From: JAXLQL01 sp046331625
Lineage (GTDB): Bacteria > Acidobacteriota > Terriglobia > Bryobacterales > Bryobacteraceae
Reading direction: 5' to 3'
DNA: 64,000 nt
Assembly (NCBI GenBank): GCA_046331625.1
Contig: JAXLQL010000010.1
Coordinates: forward strand, 1-64,000
Position numbers and translations under genes: made by a program. Each line of letters opens with the position of its first letter. Position 1 is the stretch's first letter. Shown here one piece after another: positions 23,622 through 31,885 of this stretch. A model generated the notes under the pieces. It worked only from the letters and a program-made list of their open reading frames with translations, was not told where the DNA came from and did no database searches.

Positions 23622-25112
23622 ATGGGTAAAGCTTCGATCTACAAGGAGATGATGCGCTCCACAGGCATCTATCTCCTGGGCACCATGGCGCGCCAGGCCA
23701 TGGCCTTCCTGCTCATCCCCGTTTTCACGCGGTTTCTCACCCCGAAAGACGCAGGCATCCAGGAACTGCTCGATACCACGATGGTGGTCTTTTCGATGCT
23801 GGCGGGCCAGCGTGTCGGCTCCGGCGTGCTCTACTTTCTCTCCAAGGCCGAGGACGAGGCAGGCCGCAATCGCACGCTCAGCACCATCCTGCTGGGTGGA
23901 ATCGGCGTCGGAATCGCCGGCGGCCTGATCGGCGGGCTGGCAGGCACCTGGATTTGCCAAGCCGTTTTTCAATCGGCCGATTACGTCTTCTACTGGCGGC
24001 TGATGTGCGTTTCCTTCGCGGTCAGCGTTCCCAACGAAATCGCCTGGAACTGGATGCGGGGCGAGAATCGAGCCACTTGGTTCGTGGCTTCCAACCTCGT
24101 GCTGACGCTGATCAACTACGCCATCGTGCTCGTGCTGCTGATCCACTATCGGATGGGTTTTCGCTCCCTGGTCTGGGGCACGGCGGTCTCCGCGGCCGCG
24201 ATGGCGCTGGTGCAGAGTGCCTACGTTTTTTCGAAGACGGGGATCCACTTCGATGGCGGCTTGTTCAAGCGGGCGGTTCGGTACGCCATCCCCACCGGGT
24301 TGTCCGGTCTCGGCGCCCTGATGCTCCACTCGGGTGACCGATTCTTTCTGCAGCGCTCGGCGTCGCTCATGGACGTGGGAATTTACGGTTACGCGTATCG
24401 GCTCGGGATGATGATCTCCACCCTTCAGGGCGCGTTCGGCAACTACTGGTTGACTCGTGTCTACGACTTGCTCAAGGGCGAAGGCGGGCGTCACCTGTTC
24501 GAACGCACCTTGACGTACGTGGTCACGGTCGCGGCGAGTCTCGGATTTTTTCTTTGGATCTGGGGCCGCCCGTTCGTCAATTCCTTCGTCGGATGGGAGT
24601 TTCGAGGATGCCTGGCCTACTACCCCTGGATCCTCGCTGCTTACGTCATCCGGATCCCTGCCGACTACATGCGGTCGCTCCTCTACCTGCGCAACCGCAC
24701 GGATCTCGATGCCGCAGTAAACGTGATCAGCGCCGTAGCCTGCCTGGGCGCGTATTTCGTCCTCATTCCGCCGTTCGGTGTTTGGGGCGCGGCTTGGGCG
24801 ACGCTCGCCGGCTTCTCGGTGCTTGCAGCGGCTGCTTCCGCGCTCGGATATCGCGTGTACCCATACACGCCGGAATGGAAGCGGCTCCTCCAGGTGGGAG
24901 TGGCAATCCTGGCCGCGGGAGGGCTCTTCGTGCTGATCCCGGCGCCTACGGTCCTGTGGCAGGTGGCCGTGGCGGCAGTGCTCTCGCTCGTTTATCCTGC
25001 TGTGCTTTGGATCAGCGGCTTCTTCGATCCCGGAGAGCGCGAACAGATCGCGCTAGCGCTGCAGCGTATCCGTGAGCGCATCTCCTCGACACCCGTTACG
25101 ACGTCTTCTTGA
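23622..25112 (+). CDS. Polysaccharide flippase/lipopolysaccharide biosynthesis protein (MOP superfamily)
   Basis: 496 residues, 12-14 membrane segments; N-terminus STGIYLLGTMARQAMAFLLIPVFTRFLTP is typical of Wzx-like flippases. It should move undecaprenyl-linked or similar glycan intermediates across the inner membrane. Its final codons overlap the convergent ThuA-like gene by 17 bp. No polysaccharide genes directly adjoin it, although a GT cluster lies at 34.4-40.3 kb. Confidence 0.88.
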   Translation: MGKASIYKEMMRSTGIYLLGTMARQAMAFLLIPVFTRFLTPKDAGIQELLDTTMVVFSMLAGQRVGSGVLYFLSKAEDEAGRNRTLSTILLGGIGVGIAGGLIGGLAGTWICQAVFQSADYVFYWRLMCVSFAVSVPNEIAWNWMRGENRATWFVASNLVLTLINYAIVLVLLIHYRMGFRSLVWGTAVSAAAMALVQSAYVFSKTGIHFDGGLFKRAVRYAIPTGLSGLGALMLHSGDRFFLQRSASLMDVGIYGYAYRLGMMISTLQGAFGNYWLTRVYDLLKGEGGRHLFERTLTYVVTVAASLGFFLWIWGRPFVNSFVGWEFRGCLAYYPWILAAYVIRIPADYMRSLLYLRNRTDLDAAVNVISAVACLGAYFVLIPPFGVWGAAWATLAGFSVLAAAASALGYRVYPYTPEWKRLLQVGVAILAAGGLFVLIPAPTVLWQVAVAAVLSLVYPAVLWISGFFDPGEREQIALALQRIRERISSTPVTTSS

Positions 25113-25920
25113 GCAGCCAGTTGGCTGCGTTCTGCTGCAGTTTCACGTACTCCGGATTCCACAGCACGGTGAGCAGGTGCCCGGGGCCGAGGTAGCAAAC
25201 GCGCCCCTTGCCGTAGTCGTACGCCCATCCTGCCGGCGCCTTCGGACCGAGCTTGTTGTAGTCGAGCCCTTCCTCATTCACGCTCTCGAGCAGCAGATGC
25301 TTCGGGTCCTTCTGGTATTTCATGTAGTGCTGCTCGTCGGTGACGATGAAATCGCGCACGCCGCGTGTGATCGGATGATTCGGATTGGTAACCTTCACCT
25401 TGAATTTGCGAATCGGCGGATGCCCTTGGGTTTCGGCGCCCAGCACGTCTCGAAAGTCCGGGTCATGCGGAGCGATATAGGTGACGTTGTGCATGAATAA
25501 CGCGCCTCCGCCGTTCTGCACGAACTGTTTCACCGCTTTGCCTTGCTCGGGCCGGATCCAATAGTGCGGTTCCGAGCGGTGCTTCGGCACCGGCGGATCG
25601 CTCACCAATGCGGGCGAACCCGTCTTCACCCACGCCGCATTGGTGTTCTCGTCGGGATAGCCGTCGGGCCACGTCATGCCGTCTCGCAGGATGATGAGCA
25701 GCTTGTAGCCGTGGAGTTGCTCGGCGTCGAGCATCTTCGTCTCGTCGCAGAAATCCACGGTCACTCCGGCTTCGGCCATAGTCTTGGTCAAGCCGGTGCG
25801 AATGTAGTCGCTGTTGTGATAGCGGTCGCCGATGAGCGCGAACGCGGTCGCTTTCGTCCTGGCAAGTAGAGGGGCAGCCATGGCCCCGAGGGCAACGCGT
25901 CTGGTAAGCATCGCGCCCAT
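25096..25920 (-). CDS. Exported ThuA-like domain protein
   Basis: 274 residues from ATG 25920; ATG 25911 is equally possible. Twin-arginine export signal (LTRRVALGAMAAPLLA). The body has the ThuA-like glutamine-amidotransferase fold signs: ALIGDRYHNSDYIR, LLIILRDGMTWP, QFVQNGGGALFMHN, NHPITRGVRDFIVTDEQHY and KGRVCYLGPGHL. The family is associated with trehalose/carbohydrate use and is common in soil bacteria; the exact reaction is unknown. Divergent from the cytochrome c/quinoprotein pair; convergent overlap with the flippase. Confidence 0.8.
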   Translation of the reverse strand: MGAMLTRRVALGAMAAPLLARTKATAFALIGDRYHNSDYIRTGLTKTMAEAGVTVDFCDETKMLDAEQLHGYKLLIILRDGMTWPDGYPDENTNAAWVKTGSPALVSDPPVPKHRSEPHYWIRPEQGKAVKQFVQNGGGALFMHNVTYIAPHDPDFRDVLGAETQGHPPIRKFKVKVTNPNHPITRGVRDFIVTDEQHYMKYQKDPKHLLLESVNEEGLDYNKLGPKAPAGWAYDYGKGRVCYLGPGHLLTVLWNPEYVKLQQNAANWLLKKTS

Positions 25921-25978
25921 TCTACAACTACTGGCCGCAAGCGTGGTACACTCTTCCCCTGGTAAAGGCAGGACCACG

Positions 25979-26749
25979 ATGCTCCCAAGGCTCCTCTCCA
26001 CCGTGGCGGGCGCAACGCTCGCCGCTACCCTCGCCGCGCAGACTCCCGAAATTCGCAACCCGCGAACCTCCGCGGCCGATGTTGCCGCCGGCGCCAAGAC
26101 CTTCCGCTCTCACTGTGCCGAATGTCACGGCCTGAACGGCGAAGGCCGCCGCGGACCCAACCTCACCACCGGTGTCTACTTTCACGGCTCCTCCGACGCC
26201 GAGTTGCTGGCGAATATTTCCGACGGCATCCCCGGAACCGAAATGCCCGGGCTGTTCTACTCGCCCGACCGCGTGTGGCAAGTGATCGCCTACCTGCGCT
26301 CGGTGGCCGAGCGCAATCGCGGAAATGCCTCGGGCGACGCCGCGGCCGGAGCGAACGTGTATCGAACCAACGGATGCGCCAACTGTCACCGTATCGCGGG
26401 GCAGGGAGGCCGCATGGGTCCCGACCTCACCTCCATCGGGCGCACGCGCGCCACGGAGCACTTGCGCGCGGCTATCGTCGATCCCAACTCCGATGTCCGG
26501 CAGCGCTACTGGGTGGTGGATGCGAAGTCGAAGTCGGGCACGGTGTACACGGGCTTCCTGATGAATGAAGACACGTGGAACGTGCAGATGATCGACCTGC
26601 AGGATCGCCTGCACTCGCTCGACAAATCGACACTCGCTTCCTATAAGGTGAGCAAGACATCGAAGATGCCTTCGTTCCAAGGGAAGATCGCCAATGCCGA
26701 ACTCGCCAACCTCGTCGCTTATCTTTCCTCGCTCGGAGGCGCCCGATGA
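25979..26749 (+). CDS. Exported diheme cytochrome c
   Basis: 256 residues with a signal peptide (MLPRLLSTVAGATLAATLAAQ). Two c-type heme motifs: CAECH (~residue 46) and CANCH (~118), with candidate distal Met residues in GTEMPG and SKMPSF. The segment after the second heme resembles the c domain of sorbosone-dehydrogenase/PQQ-linked cytochromes (VVDAKSKSGTVYTGFLMNED). It should take electrons from the quinoprotein encoded by the next gene, whose start overlaps as ATGA. A TACACT box ~27 bp before the start could be its -10. Confidence 0.93.
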   Translation: MLPRLLSTVAGATLAATLAAQTPEIRNPRTSAADVAAGAKTFRSHCAECHGLNGEGRRGPNLTTGVYFHGSSDAELLANISDGIPGTEMPGLFYSPDRVWQVIAYLRSVAERNRGNASGDAAAGANVYRTNGCANCHRIAGQGGRMGPDLTSIGRTRATEHLRAAIVDPNSDVRQRYWVVDAKSKSGTVYTGFLMNEDTWNVQMIDLQDRLHSLDKSTLASYKVSKTSKMPSFQGKIANAELANLVAYLSSLGGAR

Positions 26750-28323
26750 AACGGATTCTGCTCGCTGTCATCGCCACCACGCTCGTGGCTCAGGTCACGC
26801 CCGAACGCCTGCTCAACGCGGAGAAAGAGAGCGGCAATTGGCTCACTTACTCGGGCCGTTATCGCGGATGGCGCTATAGCGATCTGGCGCAGATCAATCG
26901 CCAGAACGCGTCGCGTTTGAAGGTGAAGTGGGTCTACCAGATGCCCACCACGCACATGGTGGAAACCTCGCCCATAGTCGCCGACGGAGTGATGTATTTC
27001 ACCGAGCCGCCGAGCAATGTGGTGGCCGTGGACGCCGAGACTGGAAAGCAATTCTGGCGTTATCGCCGCCAACTCCCTTCGAAGATCAACGTCTGCTGCG
27101 GACAAGTGAATCGCGGAGTTGCGATCGCGGGCGATCGCGTGTTCGTCGGCACGGTGGATTCGCACCTGGTTGCGCTCGACGCCAAGACTGGCGCGGTTCT
27201 GTGGGACGTGGAGGTGGCCGACTACAAGTCGGGATACAGCATCGCCGTGGCTCCGCTCGCCGTCAAGGACATGGTGATCTGCGGTATCGGCGGTGGCGAG
27301 TACGGCATCCGCGGATTCATCGACGCCTACGATGCCAAGACCGGCCAGCGCCGTTGGCGCTTCTGGACCATCCCAGAGCCCGGGCAGCCGGGTAGCGAGA
27401 CTTGGTCCGGCGATGCCTGGAAGACGGGCGGCGGGTCGAGTTGGGTAACCGGATCCTACGACGCCGAGCAGAACCTGATCATCTGGGGCACGGGCAACCC
27501 TTCGCCCGATTGGAACGGCGACGTGCGTCCGGGCGACAATCTCTACAGCGACTCCGCGGTTGCGCTCGAAGCCGATACGGGAAAGCTCCGCTGGCATTTC
27601 CAATTCGTGCCGCATGACGTGCATGACTGGGACGCGGTGCAGGTTCCCGTGCTGGTGGACGAAATGTTCCGCGGCGAGAAGCGCAAGCTCGTCTACTGGG
27701 CGCATCGCAACGGGTTTTACTACGTGCTCGATCGCGTGACGGGCAAGTTCCTTACTGGGAAAGCGTTTGCGACGCAGACTTGGGCGAAGGGGCTGAGCGA
27801 TGAAGGGCGGCCGATGCGTTTGCCGAACATCGATCCGACGCCCGAGGGCGTGGTCATCTGGCCCGGCGTGCAGGGGGCTACTAATTGGTATTCGCCGAGT
27901 TACAATCCACTTACGAAGCTGTTCTATCTCTCGGTGTGGGAGAACAAGAGCATTTATCGGAAGGGCGAGCAGGAGTACAGTCCTGGGAATCGCTATATCG
28001 GGTCGGTGCCGTTGATCGAGTTGCCTGACGATCCCGGCCATGGCGTCATTCGCGCGCTGAATCCGAGCACGGGCGACAAGGTTTGGGAGTACCATCTCCA
28101 CACCAAGCCTTGGGCCGGCGTGCTGACTACCGCGGGCAAGCTGCTCTTCGGCGGGAGCGATGAGGGTTCCTTCTTCGCGCTCGATGCCGAGACGGGCAAG
28201 GAGCTGTGGCGGCAGAATACGGGCGGGATCATCCGCGCCAACGCGATTACTTATTCAAGCAAGGGGAAGCAGGTGGTGGCGGTGGCGGCGGGGAGTTCGA
28301 TCTTTACGTTCGACTTGCCGTAA
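26746..28323 (+). CDS. PQQ-dependent alcohol dehydrogenase (quinoprotein)
   Basis: 525 residues, signal peptide (MKRILLAVIATTLVAQ), eight-bladed propeller with tryptophan-docking repeats (VVAVDAETGKQFWRY, LVALDAKTGAVLWDV). The vicinal disulfide pair is present in INVCCGQVN, and the Ca/PQQ region in WGTGNPSPDWNGDVRPGDN and PHDVHDWDAV. Oxidises an alcohol or similar substrate in the periplasm and passes electrons to the diheme cytochrome encoded just upstream. Some quinoprotein ADHs carry a C-terminal cytochrome domain; this one does not, consistent with a separate subunit. Confidence 0.94.
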   Translation: MKRILLAVIATTLVAQVTPERLLNAEKESGNWLTYSGRYRGWRYSDLAQINRQNASRLKVKWVYQMPTTHMVETSPIVADGVMYFTEPPSNVVAVDAETGKQFWRYRRQLPSKINVCCGQVNRGVAIAGDRVFVGTVDSHLVALDAKTGAVLWDVEVADYKSGYSIAVAPLAVKDMVICGIGGGEYGIRGFIDAYDAKTGQRRWRFWTIPEPGQPGSETWSGDAWKTGGGSSWVTGSYDAEQNLIIWGTGNPSPDWNGDVRPGDNLYSDSAVALEADTGKLRWHFQFVPHDVHDWDAVQVPVLVDEMFRGEKRKLVYWAHRNGFYYVLDRVTGKFLTGKAFATQTWAKGLSDEGRPMRLPNIDPTPEGVVIWPGVQGATNWYSPSYNPLTKLFYLSVWENKSIYRKGEQEYSPGNRYIGSVPLIELPDDPGHGVIRALNPSTGDKVWEYHLHTKPWAGVLTTAGKLLFGGSDEGSFFALDAETGKELWRQNTGGIIRANAITYSSKGKQVVAVAAGSSIFTFDLP

Positions 28324-28400
28324 CGGCGGGACTGCCTGCGGCGCGGACGCCTGCCGTGAAACTTGCTCAGGACGGTTTTGGCATCTTCTGCGGAGTGCCG

Positions 28401-28497
28401 GTACGTGGGCTGGCAGCGGGACTGAAGTCCCGCGCAGGCTTATGACCTGTCCCACACGGCAAGGCGAGCGCTCATATCGGAAGCCGGCATGTTTTGA
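28401..28497 (-). repeat. Double-palindrome repeat, copy 5 (inverted, with leader segment)
   Basis: Read on the minus strand it has AAAACATGCCGGCTTCCGAT, CTTGCCGTGTGGGACAGG and GCGGGACTTCAGTCCCGC, matching the unit of the array at 17 kb including its leader. It lies just after the PQQ dehydrogenase stop in opposite orientation to copies 1-4, 11 kb away. Confidence 0.75.
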
Positions 28498-28609
28498 CGG
28501 CGGCCTGAAATCCTTGCGGCGGCGAAGAGCTGCAAGGATAGTAGTACGAGCGAACCGTGGAATCTCGCGCCGGGGAGCCAGTAGCGCCTCGGAGCATCCG
28601 GGCCGAGGT

Positions 28610-28756
28610 CCCACCAAGGCGCCGGCCGCAACTGGTGGCGCTCACCGCCGCCGCCGCTTTCCGGCATGATCGCGACCGGCGCCTTGCCTCGGGCATGAGC
28701 CGTTTCCTGAGCAAACCGCTCGATATCGAAGCCCTGGGGTCCACGCTCGAGAAGTG
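28610..28756 (+). pseudogene. Response-regulator receiver domain remnant (C-terminal third)
   Basis: The frame reads RPQLVALTAAAAFRHDRDRR, LASGMSRFLSKPLDIEALGS and TLEKCYREL: the beta4-alpha5 part of a receiver domain, as at the end of hybrid sensor kinases (P-x-V-A-L-T-A...G-M-x-x-Y-L-S-K-P). The part with the phospho-Asp and anything upstream is missing; upstream lies repeat copy 5. It abuts the 3' end of the sedolisin gene. A truncated leftover of a lost gene. Confidence 0.65.
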
Positions 28757-31756
28757 CTACCGGGAACTCACCACAGCGCGCGACATGGCGTTTGCCGGGC
28801 CGGAGGGCTTGGAACCAGCGGCGCCAGGAGTTTGCATTGGTTGAACCGGCAGGACCGGCAGCCTCGAACTCTGCCGCATCGGGATAAACTTGCCTCGGAG
28901 CGCGCCAGGCAGCGGCTCGCCGGACTTCTGATCGAAGCTCTTGAAGTCCACCTGCAGCGTCGCCTGCACGGTCTTGCCGGTGGCATCCACGCCCTCCATC
29001 AGGTAGTCGAGCGTTGTTGGTACGGTCTCGAGTTGCCAGCACAACTGCGCCTGCAGGGAGCCCGATGCCGGCAGCTTCGCCGATCCGAACCAGTCGCCGA
29101 TCTGCTCGGTGTAGTCGAAGCCGCCCGCCAGGAACTTCGTGAGCTTGACGTCGTTCCCGGCCAGTTCCTTCAGGTTCAGCTTCTGGAAGTAGGGATAGTC
29201 AGGCGAGCAGTTCGCATCGCCGCGGCCGATCTTCACCACTACGGAAGGCGTGCTGGTCAGCTCCATCGCTGCTCCGCCCGCGCCCTTTGGTCCGCGGAAC
29301 GAGACGCTGGCCGACTTGACCCATCGCTGCCCCTTGGCATCCACGCCACCGACGGTGAACACATGATCCAGAGGGACCTTCATATCAGTTGCACTCAACT
29401 TCGCCGTCAGCGATCCGTTGGCGGGCAGTTGGTCGCCGCCGAAGAAACTTCCGATGTAGTCGCTGTAGTCGTCGTTGTCGATCAGCAGTCCGAAGATCTT
29501 GTGCGCGGAACCGCCGTTGTCGCTCACCACGATCGCGAAGCGCCACACGGCGCTGCCGTCTTCGGCTGTTTCCTGGTACACGGGTGAGGGCTCGATCGAC
29601 ACGGTCACGGCAGGTCCGGAGTTGCTGCCGCCTGACAGCGTGACGGTAGCCGTGCCCTTGGAGGCTCCGAAGCGGCTGTTGCCGGCGTAGGAAGCGGTGA
29701 TCGTGTTCGAGCCTGGAGAGAGCTTGCTGCCACTCACCGAAAAGACCGCGGCCGCGACGCCAGCCGAGCCGGACAATGTCGCAGTGCCTAGCGATGCGCC
29801 ACCCAAACTGAAAGTGACTGTGCCCGTTGGGGCCGATGCGCCGCCGGTAGCCTTCACGGTTGCCGTGAGTACGGCCGAGCTGTTGGCTGCGATCGAACCA
29901 GGCGATGCAGTCAGCGCGAGTGTCGTCGCCACCGAACCCGGGTTCGACTGCGATGCAGCCCAGTTTTCCACCAAGTTCTTCACGTCGATCGATCCAAGCC
30001 CAGTGGCATGGTCATAACCCGGGGCAGCCTTCCATCCCCATCGTCCGCTGGTGCAACCGCCAGCGCCAGTTTGGCACGGGATCACCGTGTCGCCGGAGGT
30101 AATGTCGTGGAAGATCGAAGGCGTGCTCTGCGCGAGTTCGTACAGGCGGGGGTTGACGTTGCCGAGCCCAGGTTTCGCCTGTGCGCCCGTGCCCACCACA
30201 TATTGATTGAGCAAGGCCAAGACGCCAGCGAAAAACGGAGCCGATGCAGAAGTCCCGCCGGAGAATGCGAACTCACCGTTCATGATTACGAGATACGGGT
30301 CATGCAGCCAGGAAGCCGTGAACGCAACGTCGGGGATGTGACGCGCGTTGTCGCTCGGAACGCCGGAGCCGGTCTGCCACGCAGGTCGTTTGAAGAGCGC
30401 ACTGGCGCCGCCGCCGCTTGCCGCGAGAGCCTTCTCGCCCACGGTATCGTTCCAGGCACTCTCAGGGATGTATGAACGCGCAGTGGAAAGGCCAGGGCCA
30501 TCGGAAGTGTTCCAGTAGTTGCCATTGCCTTCGCTGAACATCGTGCCACCCACTGCGGTGACTTCGGGAAGGCTGGCTGGCAATCCGACAGCGACGGTGC
30601 GCCCGGCCGTTGCGGTGGAGTGCGGTTCGCACGCTGACGGACCGGAATCGCCCGATCCCGCCACCCAGGTGATGCCCTGCGCGTTGGCTTGTTTGGCCGC
30701 CGATTGGAAGAGGTCCACCGCACCGGGAAGCTGAGCGACCGCGGTTTCGCACGCTCCGAAGCTAAAACTCAGCACTGGCGCCAGATTTTGGTCGATTGTG
30801 TAGATCGCCGCTGTCAGCGCATCTTTCGCGTAGACGTAGGTAACGCTAGCGAGCGGCGCGGCAGCGCCAGCCCACTCCACGTCGAGCACGGCTTCGCCTT
30901 GTGCGCCAGTGACGCCCGGATCGGGCGAGCCCGGTACGAGCACGATCCGCGGATCGTTTTTGGGCAGGCCGAACTTCGTACGGAAGCTCTGAATATCGCC
31001 GAGCTTGATCTGGCTTTGTCCTGCTACGGCGATCTTTTGTCCGGCGCCATTGACGCCTTTCTCGAAGAGCGGAGTGATGTTGTAGATCACGGCGAGATCC
31101 AGAGGCACGAGTGCGTGACCTTGGTTGGTGGTTGCCTCGGGCCGCGGTTTCGGTGAGGATTCGAGCCCGAAGTCATCGAGGCCGCGCAACGCCATCACTA
31201 CGGAGGCGAGGTCCGCCGGAAGCGACGGGTCGGCGACGTTGGCGTAGTGGACTTCGCCGTCGCGCCGGAAGCGATGCAGATCGGTGCCGAACGCGTGACG
31301 CACATCCAACGCGGTACCGCTGAACCGGATCCAGGCGCGGCTCCGCGAAGCCGCGTCCACTTGAAACCCTTGCGTCTCGATCCATTCCCGGACTCGCGCG
31401 AAGTCGGTGCCGCTCAGTCCGAAGCGTTCGCCGAACTGCTCCGGCGTGAGCCAGCGATGATATTCGGGCGACTCGGGATCCTGTTGCTGTTCGAGGAGTT
31501 GGTCGAGCGCGGCGGTCTGGCTTGCGCTGGGCTTGAAGTGGAGTGTGATGCCGTTGACAGGCATGGAGTCCTCGACAGGCCCGTCGCTGGTGAGACCCGC
31601 GATACGGGGGTTGCGGTAGCCGGCGAGGTTCACACGCGCGCGGTTATCGATTCCGAAGGGAAGGCGGTCAGCGCGTTGTGCGTGAACTGGCGCCCAGGGG
31701 ATGGTGAGCAGCAGTGCTCCGGAGAGGCAGATTGCGAGAGTGCGTTTCGTCGTCAT
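28757..31756 (-). CDS. Sedolisin (S53, kumamolisin-like) secreted serine peptidase
   Basis: 999 residues from MTTKRTLAICL (an upstream start at 31894 adds a non-signal extension). Signal peptide to ~AHA27; pro-kumamolisin activation domain (~45-200); S53 catalytic domain with the Glu/Asp pair in GEAVLDVEW, Asp in GSGDSGP and catalytic Ser in SGGTSASAP; then an Ig-like domain (TVTFSLGGASLG). The C-terminal part holds two related segments (GGDQLPANGSLTAKLS; GSAKLPASGSLQAQLC), each followed by GGVDAKGQ or EGVDATGK. An acid-active extracellular peptidase, autoprocessed. The C-terminal repeats may serve binding. Confidence 0.92.
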   Translation of the reverse strand: MTTKRTLAICLSGALLLTIPWAPVHAQRADRLPFGIDNRARVNLAGYRNPRIAGLTSDGPVEDSMPVNGITLHFKPSASQTAALDQLLEQQQDPESPEYHRWLTPEQFGERFGLSGTDFARVREWIETQGFQVDAASRSRAWIRFSGTALDVRHAFGTDLHRFRRDGEVHYANVADPSLPADLASVVMALRGLDDFGLESSPKPRPEATTNQGHALVPLDLAVIYNITPLFEKGVNGAGQKIAVAGQSQIKLGDIQSFRTKFGLPKNDPRIVLVPGSPDPGVTGAQGEAVLDVEWAGAAAPLASVTYVYAKDALTAAIYTIDQNLAPVLSFSFGACETAVAQLPGAVDLFQSAAKQANAQGITWVAGSGDSGPSACEPHSTATAGRTVAVGLPASLPEVTAVGGTMFSEGNGNYWNTSDGPGLSTARSYIPESAWNDTVGEKALAASGGGASALFKRPAWQTGSGVPSDNARHIPDVAFTASWLHDPYLVIMNGEFAFSGGTSASAPFFAGVLALLNQYVVGTGAQAKPGLGNVNPRLYELAQSTPSIFHDITSGDTVIPCQTGAGGCTSGRWGWKAAPGYDHATGLGSIDVKNLVENWAASQSNPGSVATTLALTASPGSIAANSSAVLTATVKATGGASAPTGTVTFSLGGASLGTATLSGSAGVAAAVFSVSGSKLSPGSNTITASYAGNSRFGASKGTATVTLSGGSNSGPAVTVSIEPSPVYQETAEDGSAVWRFAIVVSDNGGSAHKIFGLLIDNDDYSDYIGSFFGGDQLPANGSLTAKLSATDMKVPLDHVFTVGGVDAKGQRWVKSASVSFRGPKGAGGAAMELTSTPSVVVKIGRGDANCSPDYPYFQKLNLKELAGNDVKLTKFLAGGFDYTEQIGDWFGSAKLPASGSLQAQLCWQLETVPTTLDYLMEGVDATGKTVQATLQVDFKSFDQKSGEPLPGALRGKFIPMRQSSRLPVLPVQPMQTPGAAGSKPSGPANAMSRAVVSSR

Positions 31757-31885
31757 GGTGGCGTTTCCACTGGGTACTGTCGTACGGTGGCGAAACGTCA
31801 CAAACCGAATCTGCGATGCTGAACCTTGGGCTTGATGGCGAGAAGGGCGTTGCGCCGCGTCATGGAGCTGGGAAGGGAACCGACT

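Noticed and set aside
28440..29042. Minus-strand frame of 200 codons near the sedolisin end
   Set aside because: Overlaps the sedolisin 3' end in another frame and has no family resemblance; the coding signal there is the receiver remnant on the plus strand.
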